Assembly: GCA_001790645.1 (NCBI GenBank)
Contig: MGDB01000115.1
Span: 7,723 to 14,236 of the forward strand
Source of the DNA: Candidatus Schekmanbacteria bacterium GWA2_38_11
Lineage (GTDB): Bacteria > Schekmanbacteria > GWA2-38-11
Direction of reading: 5' to 3'
Length of the DNA stretch: 6,514 nucleotides
Made by a program: the position numbers and the translations under genes. Each line of letters begins with the position of its first letter. The first letter of the stretch is position 1. Positions 1 through 6,144 of this stretch are shown one piece after another. A model generated the notes under the pieces. That model worked only from the letters and a program-made list of their open reading frames with translations. It did not search any database and was not told the DNA's origin.

Positions 1-196
1 TGTTCTTCTAAAACGGCTTTAACAAACTCCTTTTTGAAAAGAATCAAAATAATCCATCAATTCTCTTTACTTTTGATAAAATGATAAAAACAGAATAATC
101 TTTCTTATTTTTATTCAAAAAATAAATCACCTTAAGATAGACGAGGCAGCACAAATTTATAATTGCAGATTAGATATTAAGAGAAGGTTATGGGTA
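1..196. other. AT-rich flank with no supported gene
   Basis: This stretch lies downstream of the minus-strand synthase/phosphatase gene and reaches the left window edge. I see no frame that can be defended. On the minus strand an AAGGAG motif (32 down to 27) is followed by a short open stretch reading FKKEFVKAVLEE to the edge, but there is a stop codon just upstream in that frame and no ATG or GTG start. A gene fragment at the very edge is possible but unproven. An all-A/T inverted repeat (arms 105-112 and 118-125) is present but has no GC stem and no adjacent T-run, so it is not a convincing terminator. Confidence 0.5.
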
Positions 197-1567
197 TTAT
201 ATGGCAAAATTAAGTATTGGCCTAAAAGATTTAGATTCAATTTTTTGGTCTGCAATAGTATTCAAGATATTGCTGCTTGAACAAAAAGCAACGCCTATTC
301 CTGCAAGCCTAACCATACATATATCGAATTCACTATCTCCAACAGCAATTATGTTTGATAGTTCAATTCCATATTGCTCGGAAACCTGTAATAGTGCATT
401 GCTTTTACAAAAGTTGTGGTTACAGCGACTTCTATCTGTTTTCATAAAAAAGGATGGTATCTTAATCTCGCCTGTAGCAATACTTTGGGAAAATTCAAGT
501 TCATTCGCAAGAGCGAAATCAGCACCGATTTTATTCTTAATATGAATAGCAATACAATCATAACTATCACTGATAATACCAATGATATATCCACGTTTCT
601 TCAACTCCTTGACAACATCAAAAATATCAGAAACAATTGGAACCTCATCAGCTACAGCAAGCAATTGGGAAATATTAAATCCCTTAAAAAACCGTGCAAT
701 GAGCTTGGTAAGCAGATATGAGTCTTGATTTTTAATTACAATATCAACAAGTTCTTTTTGAAAACCAAATGTTATAGCTGCTTTATCAATAAACCTCCCG
801 TTTAGAATGGTGTTGTCCATATCGAATATGATCATCTTTTTGAGAGTCGAAAGGGTTTCCTTAATAGCAAACCCCATTTGATCTCTAATGATATTGATAG
901 TCTCCAAGGAATTAAGGTTGACAAGGGAACTGTTAACTGCACGTTTAAGAATGGCTCTTGCCACTTCTCTCGACATATGAGTCAGTTCTTGCCACTGCTT
1001 CATCTTATGTTGTATAACTCCAATATTAACTTCAGCAATTCTTGCACCAATTAGATTCATATCTATTAAGATGCCGATATCCACACCATAGTCATCTTCA
1101 AATATAATCTTCTTGAAAAACTCCTTCTTTCCTGCAATCATACCACTTAGAGGTTGCAAAAAACTGTCGAGTTGAGGAAACAACAAACTTAGAAGCGGTT
1201 TTGCTACCAGTTCGGTTACTCTTCCTGCTTCACGTTCAAATGTCGCTTTAACAAAGTCTGCTTCATTGTTGATTATAGGAAAAGTCAACTTTTCAATAGT
1301 GTTTGGTTGAAAGTCGCCATCTCCGTCCAGAAAGACAATGATTTCATTTTTAGCAACAAGAAGGCCATCACGCATTGATGCGCCTTTGCCAATTTTAGTG
1401 CTTGTAATAACACTTGCTCCAGCATTCTTTGCTTCTTGAACAGTATTATCTGTGGATTTATCATCAACAACAATAACTTCATTGACAGACTGAGTCTTCT
1501 TTACAAAATGAATAACTTTCCCAATTGTTTTTTCTTCATTAAGTACTGGTATTATCACAGTAATCAT
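197..1567 (-). CDS. Bifunctional glucosyl-3-phosphoglycerate synthase (GpgS-like) fused to HAD-family phosphatase
   Basis: Predicted cytoplasmic two-step enzyme for glucosylglycerate, a compatible solute: it transfers glucose from an NDP-glucose to 3-phosphoglycerate, then removes the phosphate. Residues 1-210 are a GT-A glycosyltransferase. PVLNEE (7-12) and VVDD (33-36) form the nucleotide-binding start, K61 lies in GKG, and the DxD metal site is D81/D83. The strongest sign is GRVTELVAKPLL (115-126) with FLQPLSG, YGVDIGILID and H187, which follow mycobacterial GpgS (GT81) in order; GRVTELVA binds phosphoglycerate there. After a linker (about 211-243) comes a complete HAD domain: motif I FDMDNT (D249, D251), a helical cap, motif II S333, probable motif III K388, motif IV GDSEFD (410-415). 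It resembles the SerB-like HAD-IB class. The ATG at 1567 gives the expected GT-A N-terminus; only a weak GAAG-type ribosome site precedes it. All catalytic motifs are intact. The sugar donor and exact acceptor are inferred; a related glycosyl-phosphate product is the alternative. Confidence 0.8.
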   Translation of the reverse strand: MITVIIPVLNEEKTIGKVIHFVKKTQSVNEVIVVDDKSTDNTVQEAKNAGASVITSTKIGKGASMRDGLLVAKNEIIVFLDGDGDFQPNTIEKLTFPIINNEADFVKATFEREAGRVTELVAKPLLSLLFPQLDSFLQPLSGMIAGKKEFFKKIIFEDDYGVDIGILIDMNLIGARIAEVNIGVIQHKMKQWQELTHMSREVARAILKRAVNSSLVNLNSLETINIIRDQMGFAIKETLSTLKKMIIFDMDNTILNGRFIDKAAITFGFQKELVDIVIKNQDSYLLTKLIARFFKGFNISQLLAVADEVPIVSDIFDVVKELKKRGYIIGIISDSYDCIAIHIKNKIGADFALANELEFSQSIATGEIKIPSFFMKTDRSRCNHNFCKSNALLQVSEQYGIELSNIIAVGDSEFDICMVRLAGIGVAFCSSSNILNTIADQKIESKSFRPILNFAI

Positions 1568-1583
1568 AGAGCTTCACTTTATT

Positions 1584-1598
1584 AAACTTGCTAAGTTT
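1584..1598. repeat. Inverted repeat in the leader of the synthase/phosphatase gene
   Basis: AAACTT-gct-AAGTTT is a perfect 6-bp dyad with a 3-base centre. It ends 17 bp before the ATG at 1567 on the minus strand. It could be a small operator or a weak mRNA hairpin next to the ribosome binding region. In DNA this AT-rich, a 6-bp dyad can also occur by chance. Confidence 0.25.
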
Positions 1599-1845
1599 CT
1601 TAATGTTATAAATTTTGGATTTATAATTTGTTTCATTTATTTCTTATCTTTTTTGAGAATTACTAAAATATTATTTAAACTTCAAGGCATTTTCTAAAAA
1701 CTTTCACTATTACATATATCTAATTTTAAATTTCTTTGTGCCATCACATGAGAGTTAGTATTCAATCTGTTTCCCTTTTTATTTCATAAATCTCAAAGGT
1801 AATAAGAGCTATTTGATCACAAATTTCCTATTTTTTATCAGCTTA

Positions 1846-1863
1846 ATTTTGCATTTGCAAAAT
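1846..1863. repeat. Inverted repeat just downstream of the antiporter gene
   Basis: ATTTTGCA-tt-TGCAAAAT is a perfect 8-bp dyad centred 35 bp past the antiporter stop codon. As RNA it would form a 7-bp stem at most, with a 4-base loop and only two G-C pairs, and no T-run follows on the minus strand. It is therefore a poor intrinsic terminator. It may be a protein-binding dyad or a 3'-end stabilising hairpin. Confidence 0.3.
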
Positions 1864-1889
1864 AAAATATTTTAACTGTATCTAATTTT

Positions 1890-3176
1890 TTAGTTAAACC
1901 TGAAAAACAGAAGCCATATAAATGCAAAAATCGGTACCAAAATTGGGAAAGAATATTTTATGATATATCCAAAAAAACTTGGACAATGAGCACCTGCCTG
2001 ATCTGCAATGGACTTAACCATAAAATTGGGACCGTTTCCAATATAAGTTGTTGCACCAAAGAAAACAGCAGCTACTGAAATTGCTTGAATATATTTCCAG
2101 TGATGTTCAAGAAAGATCTTCATGTGAATATGGTTATCAAGTTGAAGATTTTGTAATCCAAAGGATGCACTTAAAAAATTAAGGTATGTTGGAGCATTAT
2201 CTAAAATTCCTGACAATATTCCAGTACCCCAAAAGAATTGCCCTGGGGTTCTAATACCAATCTTTTCAGCGTTCAGTTGTAACCAATCTAAACACGGCAC
2301 CATAGTGGCAAAGATTCCAACAAAAAGAATTGCCACTTCTTTTATTGGAATAAAATTAAATTCATTCCTTTCGTGAATTTCTTTTTTTGTTGTGAAATAT
2401 GAACCGATTGCAGCAGCTATCATAATAATTTCTCTCAGCAATTTAGGTTCATTGATGAAGACTGCTCCAAGTATTGCAATTAAAAACAGGACATTATGAA
2501 GACCTGAAACATGAGGCTCTTCTCCTTTTGCCTCAACCTCTTCTCTAAGTTTTTCTTTAACTTTCTTATAAAAATGATGATCAATAAAATAAAAAACTGT
2601 TAAAACAAGGCCAATAGTTAAAGCCCAGATATGCCAGACTTTTCCAATGACCCAGAAGAATGGGACACCTTTTAAATATCCCAAAAACAGAGGTGGGTCA
2701 CCTATGGGTGTGAGGGCACCGCCGATATTGCTCACAATAAATATGAAAAATACAACATGATAACTTGTCAGGCGATATTTATTTACTTTCAGATAAGGTC
2801 TTATTAGAATCATCGAAGCTCCTGTGGTTCCTAAAAAGTTTGAAACAATCGCTCCAATAAGTAACATAATCACATTTGCATGAGGTGTTGCACGTCCTCT
2901 GATATTAATATGAATTCCACCAGCAACAACAAAAAGCGAACCAATAAGGGAGATGAAACTGATATATTCAAAACCTATATGCACCATGCGAGGAATATTC
3001 TTTAGAAAAAAGAAATAATAAATCACTACAATAATTCCAAATCCAAAGGAAGGAATAGGATAATTTTTATCCCACCAGTGCTTATTGATTAAAGGAATAA
3101 CTGCTATGGAAAGGAGGAGAAAAGCAAAAGGAAAAATCATCAAAGGATTAACAGGAATTATTGTAACATTTTCCAT
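1890..3176 (-). CDS. NhaD/CitMHS-type sodium:proton antiporter (ion transporter superfamily)
   Basis: A 428-residue inner-membrane carrier, hydrophobic almost throughout, with about 11-12 membrane segments and one polar cytoplasmic loop (about 201-226) rich in K and E. It belongs to the ArsB/NhaD (ion transporter) superfamily, and its pattern fits the putative citrate/sodium antiporter branch (CitMHS_2-like). Two inverted structural repeats are visible. The first has NFLGTTGASMIL (113-124) and SNIGGALTPIGDPP (149-162); the second has GILDNAPTYLNF (323-334) and GATTYIGNGPNFM (374-386). These paired re-entrant-hairpin and unwound-helix motifs form the ion/substrate site in the superfamily. The ATG at 3176 is preceded by AAAAGGGA about 8-10 bases upstream. 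It lies 111 bp downstream of the small acidic protein gene on the same strand, so cotranscription is likely. The family is firm; the substrate is not. Na+/H+ exchange is the usual annotation, but a dicarboxylate or citrate substrate cannot be excluded. Confidence 0.8.
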   Translation of the reverse strand: MENVTIIPVNPLMIFPFAFLLLSIAVIPLINKHWWDKNYPIPSFGFGIIVVIYYFFFLKNIPRMVHIGFEYISFISLIGSLFVVAGGIHINIRGRATPHANVIMLLIGAIVSNFLGTTGASMILIRPYLKVNKYRLTSYHVVFFIFIVSNIGGALTPIGDPPLFLGYLKGVPFFWVIGKVWHIWALTIGLVLTVFYFIDHHFYKKVKEKLREEVEAKGEEPHVSGLHNVLFLIAILGAVFINEPKLLREIIMIAAAIGSYFTTKKEIHERNEFNFIPIKEVAILFVGIFATMVPCLDWLQLNAEKIGIRTPGQFFWGTGILSGILDNAPTYLNFLSASFGLQNLQLDNHIHMKIFLEHHWKYIQAISVAAVFFGATTYIGNGPNFMVKSIADQAGAHCPSFFGYIIKYSFPILVPIFAFIWLLFFRFN

Positions 3177-3287
3177 TATATTTTATCCCTTTTACTAAGA
3201 AGAGATTGTTGAAAAATTCATTCATTCAAGGCTAAATTATCGAATGCAAAATAGAGTTGACCGTAAGAGCTAAAAGCTTTCTGAGCA

Positions 3288-3554
3288 TTAATGTTGTATT
3301 CGTGGTATAGAATTTTCTATTCCGTGGATCTTTGAGATGTGATTTAAAACTTCCAGGAGTTTGTTAGTTGCTTCTTCAATTTTTATAACCTGGTCCTCTG
3401 AGATATCTAAGAAATGAATTTCCTGGAGTCTTTCTCTTGCATATTCTATTTCCTCAAGAACTTCATCTCCGAAACCCTCATCACCTAAGACTTCGTGTAC
3501 ATCTAAAACAGCTTCTATGCAGGAAAATATTCTCTTTTTAAGCCTTTCATTCAT
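3288..3554 (-). CDS. Small acidic helical protein of unknown function (88 aa)
   Basis: I do not recognise a family. The 88-residue product has about 20 Asp/Glu against 10 Lys/Arg and no signal peptide or membrane segment, so it is probably a soluble cytoplasmic protein. Two or three amphipathic helices seem likely: about 3-22, 28-46 and 53-78. They are broken by a glycine/acid turn (GDEGFGDE, 24-31) and by a short stretch, FLDISEDQ (48-55), that looks like a loop and helix cap. The single Cys is at 12. The start is the ATG at 3554, where a weak AGAAAG-like ribosome site lies 7-8 bases upstream; an overlapping ATG four bases further on is out of frame. A well-formed promoter lies 66-95 bp upstream, and the antiporter follows 111 bp downstream. 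This supports it being a real, expressed gene. A regulatory or adaptor role for the antiporter is only a guess. Confidence 0.6.
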   Translation of the reverse strand: MNERLKKRIFSCIEAVLDVHEVLGDEGFGDEVLEEIEYARERLQEIHFLDISEDQVIKIEEATNKLLEVLNHISKIHGIENSIPRIQH

Positions 3555-3619
3555 TATTTGTTCTTTCTAAATTTGTTTTTTAATCAAAAGAATTCCTCGA
3601 TTGCCTAAAAACTTTTTTT

Positions 3620-3649
3620 AATATAATTCAATTATAACCTCTGAGTCAA
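3620..3649 (-). promoter_or_regulatory. Sigma-70-type promoter for the small protein/antiporter genes
   Basis: On the minus strand TTGACT (3649-3644) and TATATT (3625-3620) are separated by 18 bp. Each hexamer matches the sigma-70 consensus at five of six positions. Transcription would start near 3613, giving a leader of about 59 bases before the ATG at 3554. It is the best promoter-like sequence in the window and is correctly placed. Confidence 0.5.
3622..3636. promoter_or_regulatory. Perfect palindrome overlapping the -10 and spacer of the minus promoter (possible operator)
   Basis: TATAATT-c-AATTATA is a perfect 7-bp dyad with a one-base centre. It sits inside the promoter spacer and covers most of the -10 element, the classic position for a repressor site. 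It consists only of A/T apart from the centre, which lowers its weight. No regulator gene is present in the window. Confidence 0.3.
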
Positions 3650-3692
3650 GGTAAATAGGTTTTTTAGCAGATTCAGGATGGGAAGATACTAA

Positions 3693-3708
3693 TAGTTATT
3701 TAGTTATT
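3693..3708. repeat. Tandem 8-bp direct repeat upstream of mscS promoter
   Basis: TAGTTATT occurs twice without a gap, ending 8 bp before the predicted -35 of the mscS promoter. This position would suit an activator site. Chance in AT-rich DNA is an equally fair explanation. Confidence 0.2.
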
Positions 3709-3716
3709 GAAATAAA

Positions 3717-3745
3717 TTGTTTATAGTATTACATTTTATTAAAAT
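3717..3745 (+). promoter_or_regulatory. Candidate promoter for mscS
   Basis: TTGTTT (3717-3722) and TAAAAT (3740-3745) are spaced by exactly 17 bp. The -10 matches at five of six positions, but the -35 only at the first three. A start near 3752 would give a leader of about 37 bases, ending with the strong ribosome site before the ATG at 3789. Confidence 0.4.
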
Positions 3746-3777
3746 ATTATTCTGAAAACTTAACAGTAAGAACAAAT

Positions 3778-3785
3778 AGGAAGGA
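3778..3785 (+). promoter_or_regulatory. Strong ribosome binding site of mscS
   Basis: AGGAAGGA precedes the ATG at 3789 by 3-7 bases, depending on which half pairs with 16S rRNA. This fixes the mscS start, since no other in-frame start has such a signal. Confidence 0.65.
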
Positions 3786-3788
3786 ATA

Positions 3789-4832
3789 ATGAAAATTGAT
3801 TTTGATAAGTTAATAATACCTGCGAGTATAGCACTTGTAAGTATTTTAATATTATTAGTCATTAGGTTTTTAGGTTTTAGAATATTGAGCAGGTGGGCAA
3901 AAAGAACAGAAAATCTGATTGACGACATAATAGTTAAAACATTTAAGACACCGTCTGTTTATTGGTCTATCGCGATTGGCATTTATATCGGGATAGCAAT
4001 TTCAGAATTACCAAAAAAGTATGCAATCTTTCTGACCAAAACCATTCATGTACTGATAATATTTTCAATAACCATTGCTGTTGCAAATCTATTAGTTAGA
4101 ATATTTAACTATTACGTCAGGAAATCAAATCTGCCTATTCCTGCAACAGGACTTGCAGACGGGGTATTAAAGGGAATAGTTGTCACCATAGGTATATTAA
4201 TTATTCTTACTGTTTTAAAAATCTCAATTACACCAATTTTAACAGCACTGGGTATTGGAGGACTTGCTGTTGCTCTTGCGCTTCAAGATACACTTGCAAA
4301 CCTTTTTGCCGGTCTTCACCTATTAATAGAAAAGTCTGTCAGAGTTGGTGATTTTATAAAACTTGAGAGCGGCCAGGAGGGTTTTGTTGATGATATTACT
4401 TGGAGGACAGCCAGAATAAGGATGCTTTCTAATAATATAGTTGTGATTCCAAACGTTAAGCTTGCACAGAGTATTGTAACAAACTATTATCTTCCTGAAA
4501 AAAGGATGTCTTTGTCAATAACAATAGGCGTAAGTTGTTCCTCTGACCCGGTAAAGGTTGAAAAAATACTGGTTGAAGAGACAAAAAAAGCAGCTAATGA
4601 AGTTCCCGGATTGCTTGATGAACCTGAGCCATTTGTCAGATTTATACCAGGATTCGGAGACAGTTCTCTTGATTTTACACTGATATGCCAGGTTAGAGAG
4701 TTTATTGACCAGTATCTTGTTCAACATGAGCTGCGAAAGAGAATTTTTGAGAGGTTCAGGAAAGAAGGAATAGAAATACCATTTCCCCATAGGACAGTTT
4801 ATCTCAGGGAGGAAAAAGATTGGCAGAAATAG
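3789..4832 (+). CDS. mscS: MscS-family mechanosensitive ion channel
   Basis: Inner-membrane small-conductance mechanosensitive channel that opens under membrane tension to release ions and small solutes after hypo-osmotic shock; the family forms heptamers. The protein is 347 residues, against 286 in E. coli MscS; the extra length is N-terminal, with about four helices (8-28, 57-73, 84-106, 127-147) before the pore helix. The pore and beta-domain segment is diagnostic: LGIGGLAVALALQDTLANLFAG (154-175) has the Gly/Ala-packed pattern of TM3. VRVGDFIKL (184-192), GFVDDITWRTARIR, NNIVVIPN (215-222) and the C-terminal EGIEIPFPHRTVYL (326-339) all align with E. coli MscS landmarks. No missing elements are seen. 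It is transcribed divergently from the small protein/antiporter genes. Its final codons contain the ribosome site and TTG start of the DUF5752-like frame, which suggests an original translationally coupled pair. Confidence 0.93.
   Translation: MKIDFDKLIIPASIALVSILILLVIRFLGFRILSRWAKRTENLIDDIIVKTFKTPSVYWSIAIGIYIGIAISELPKKYAIFLTKTIHVLIIFSITIAVANLLVRIFNYYVRKSNLPIPATGLADGVLKGIVVTIGILIILTVLKISITPILTALGIGGLAVALALQDTLANLFAGLHLLIEKSVRVGDFIKLESGQEGFVDDITWRTARIRMLSNNIVVIPNVKLAQSIVTNYYLPEKRMSLSITIGVSCSSDPVKVEKILVEETKKAANEVPGLLDEPEPFVRFIPGFGDSSLDFTLICQVREFIDQYLVQHELRKRIFERFRKEGIEIPFPHRTVYLREEKDWQK
4807..4812 (+). promoter_or_regulatory. Ribosome binding site for the TTG-started downstream frame
   Basis: GGGAGG lies inside the 3' end of mscS, 7 bases before the TTG at 4820. 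Position and strength argue that the overlapping frame was once a translated gene. They also decide its start, because the frame has no ATG or GTG before 4820 after the in-frame stop at 4790. Confidence 0.5.
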
Positions 4833-4972
4833 TAAAAGCCTTTGAATTCAAGCAATGCGTGAATATTATTAAATCTACTGGTAAAAAAGCAAAAAAACTG
4901 CGGGGATTAAGAGATATAATATCAGTTAAGGCTTGCTCTCAAATAGCGGCTTATAATATTTTTCAACGATAA
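4820..4972 (+). pseudogene. Truncated DUF5752-like gene (N-terminal remnant)
   Basis: A 50-codon frame starts at TTG 4820, overlaps the mscS stop by 13 bases, and ends at TAA 4970-4972. The stretch FEFKQCVNIIKSTGKKAKKL (residues 8-27) followed by RGLRDII resembles, from memory, the conserved start of DUF5752 family proteins (pattern F-FK-C--I--ATGK-A-NL-EL). Those proteins are normally several times longer and of unknown function. The resemblance ends at about residue 35 (near 4924), and the stop codon of the convergent glycosyltransferase lies at 4926-4928. After this point the frame simply reads the antisense of that gene. The downstream part has evidently been lost by deletion, inversion or insertion, or the assembly is joined wrongly here. 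The family call needs a profile search; an unrelated short overlapping frame is the alternative. Confidence 0.5.
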
Positions 4973-6140
4973 CATCCCAGCAATATTTTTCCTGAGCTTT
5001 TTTCCTGCCTTCCTTTCCCATTTGAACCCTTAGCTCTGGATTATTCATAAGGAGTTCAATTTTTTCAGCGAGAGCATTAATATCACCCGGTAAAACTGTA
5101 AATCCTGTTTTCCCGTCTTCAACGATATCCTTTAATCCACCGACTCCAGAGGCAATAACAGGTTTTCCGCAGGACATTGCCTCAACAGCCACTATGCCAA
5201 ACGGCTCTTCCCAGAGAGAGGGGACTATACAGATATCTGAATTATTGTATATGGCTGGGAGGGAGTCATGATTTTCCCAATTTGCAGTTATAATATAATC
5301 GCGGTTTGATACAGCATCAGTTGTAAGAAGTAGTTTAAAATCCTTTCTTTTCTCCCAGAGTCTGTCGCAAGCTTGGAGGAGGAAAGAAGCGCCTTTTATC
5401 GGATTGTTTAATCTGCCGGGAGAAAAAAAGTAAACAGGTTTTTTTCCACCCTTTGCATGGTTATCTGAAGGAATAAAAAAACTGGTATCAACCCCTGATG
5501 GGATTATAATGCAGTTTTGATTATATTCATCTATGAATTCTTTAATCTTTTTATTGTAAACAATGATTTTACTGGCATTGGAGAGGCTGTTTTTAACTGC
5601 CATATAGTAAGTTGGAGAAAAAGATAAGCTTGTCAGATGGAGGAAAGAAAGATACCTTGCCCTCGTTTTTAATAACCATTTCATTGCACACATAGTGCAT
5701 TTGAAAGGGTTTTTTAAATACCAGAAGTCACATGATTTGCCATCAATAAATTTTATTCCATAGCTTAAAAGGCAAAGATTCTCATAGGCATAAATTCTTA
5801 GAATGGGATTGAATTCTTTAAGTGCATTTACAATGTAAGGCTTTAAAAACCAGTCGTCTGTAATCAGAAGGAAATCGGGCGAATAAAGTGTAATCTCCCT
5901 CTTGATTTTTCTTGTTACTTCAATGAAATTAAAGGTAGCAATATTAAAATTTATTTTTTTTATATCAAATGGGAAATTCCCCTGTATCTTCCCTCGGGGA
6001 AATCCTTTTGGAAAGTCGGGGACAAAGAGTGTTACCTGATGGTATTTGGAAAGCCTGGTCAGTACTTCTTTAACGTCAACCCTTGCGCCGCCGTCAGGAG
6101 GCCAGTTAAATAATAAGTCTACTACTGCTATCTTAGTCAT
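4926..6140 (-). CDS. GT4-family (GT-B fold) glycosyltransferase
   Basis: Predicted cytoplasmic, retaining, nucleotide-sugar-dependent transferase that adds a sugar to a cell-surface glycan or lipid-linked acceptor. The 404-residue length is normal for the family. The N-terminal acceptor domain opens with a Rossmann strand and the loop WPPDGGARVDV (13-23), matching the usual P-GG loop. The C-terminal donor domain has PSGVDTSFF (214-222), SPGRLNNPIKG (240-250, with R243 and K249 in the phosphate-contacting positions), and the signature EEPFGIVAVEAMSCGKPVIAS (starting at 311), in which E312 and E320 form the E-x7-E pair. GGLKDIVEDGKTGF follows. An unusual insert in the acceptor domain carries C123, C137, C148 and C151. 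The ATG at 6140 lies 4 bp after the stop of the radical SAM gene. No clear ribosome site is present, so translation is probably coupled. Sugar and acceptor cannot be told from sequence. Confidence 0.88.
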   Translation of the reverse strand: MTKIAVVDLLFNWPPDGGARVDVKEVLTRLSKYHQVTLFVPDFPKGFPRGKIQGNFPFDIKKINFNIATFNFIEVTRKIKREITLYSPDFLLITDDWFLKPYIVNALKEFNPILRIYAYENLCLLSYGIKFIDGKSCDFWYLKNPFKCTMCAMKWLLKTRARYLSFLHLTSLSFSPTYYMAVKNSLSNASKIIVYNKKIKEFIDEYNQNCIIIPSGVDTSFFIPSDNHAKGGKKPVYFFSPGRLNNPIKGASFLLQACDRLWEKRKDFKLLLTTDAVSNRDYIITANWENHDSLPAIYNNSDICIVPSLWEEPFGIVAVEAMSCGKPVIASGVGGLKDIVEDGKTGFTVLPGDINALAEKIELLMNNPELRVQMGKEGRKKAQEKYCWDVIVEKYYKPLFESKP

Positions 6141-6144
6141 TTGG

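Larger units (their letters stand above)
1568..1889. other. 322-bp AT-rich intergenic spacer
   Basis: This separates the synthase/phosphatase gene from the antiporter gene on the same (minus) strand. No open frame longer than about 13 codons with a credible start is visible. It should hold the 3' UTR of the antiporter mRNA and, given its length, probably a promoter for the downstream gene. However, I could not find a -35/-10 pair with good spacing among the many A/T hexamers. Two inverted repeats within it are listed separately. No GC-rich hairpin plus T-run terminator is visible. Confidence 0.6.

Noticed and set aside
1..57. Possible start of a minus-strand gene running off the left edge (AAGGAG motif, open stretch FKKEFVKAVLEE).
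   Set aside because: The frame is closed by a stop just upstream. The only start-like codon is a TTG with no ribosome site before it, and no start codon follows AAGGAG at a usable distance.
105..125. Inverted repeat TTATTTTT-attca-AAAAATAA as a terminator of the synthase/phosphatase gene.
   Set aside because: The stem is entirely A/T and no T-run follows on the minus strand. Such repeats are expected by chance at this base composition.
201..721. Plus-strand open frames (201-545 and 416-721) inside the synthase/phosphatase gene.
   Set aside because: They are antisense shadows of the HAD domain, which has all its catalytic motifs on the minus strand. Their translations show no family features.
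1285..1482. 65-codon minus-strand frame inside the glycosyltransferase domain.
   Set aside because: It is an out-of-frame shadow of the GpgS-like coding sequence, which is intact in its own frame.
3190..3287. Separate promoter for the antiporter (TTACGG with GATAAT, or TTGCAT with ATGAAT).
   Set aside because: Spacing or hexamer match is poor in each case. Readthrough from the promoter at 3620-3649 explains expression more simply.
3704..3928. 74-codon minus-strand frame overlapping the mscS start.
   Set aside because: It is antisense to the well-supported mscS 5' end and its promoter; its hydrophobicity only mirrors the membrane helices of MscS.
4515..4790. 91-codon minus-strand frame within mscS.
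   Set aside because: It is antisense to the conserved MscS C-terminal domain, with no ribosome site or recognisable motif.
4833..4925. Bidirectional terminator between the convergent mscS and glycosyltransferase genes.
   Set aside because: T- and A-runs are present, but no hairpin-forming dyad lies next to them.
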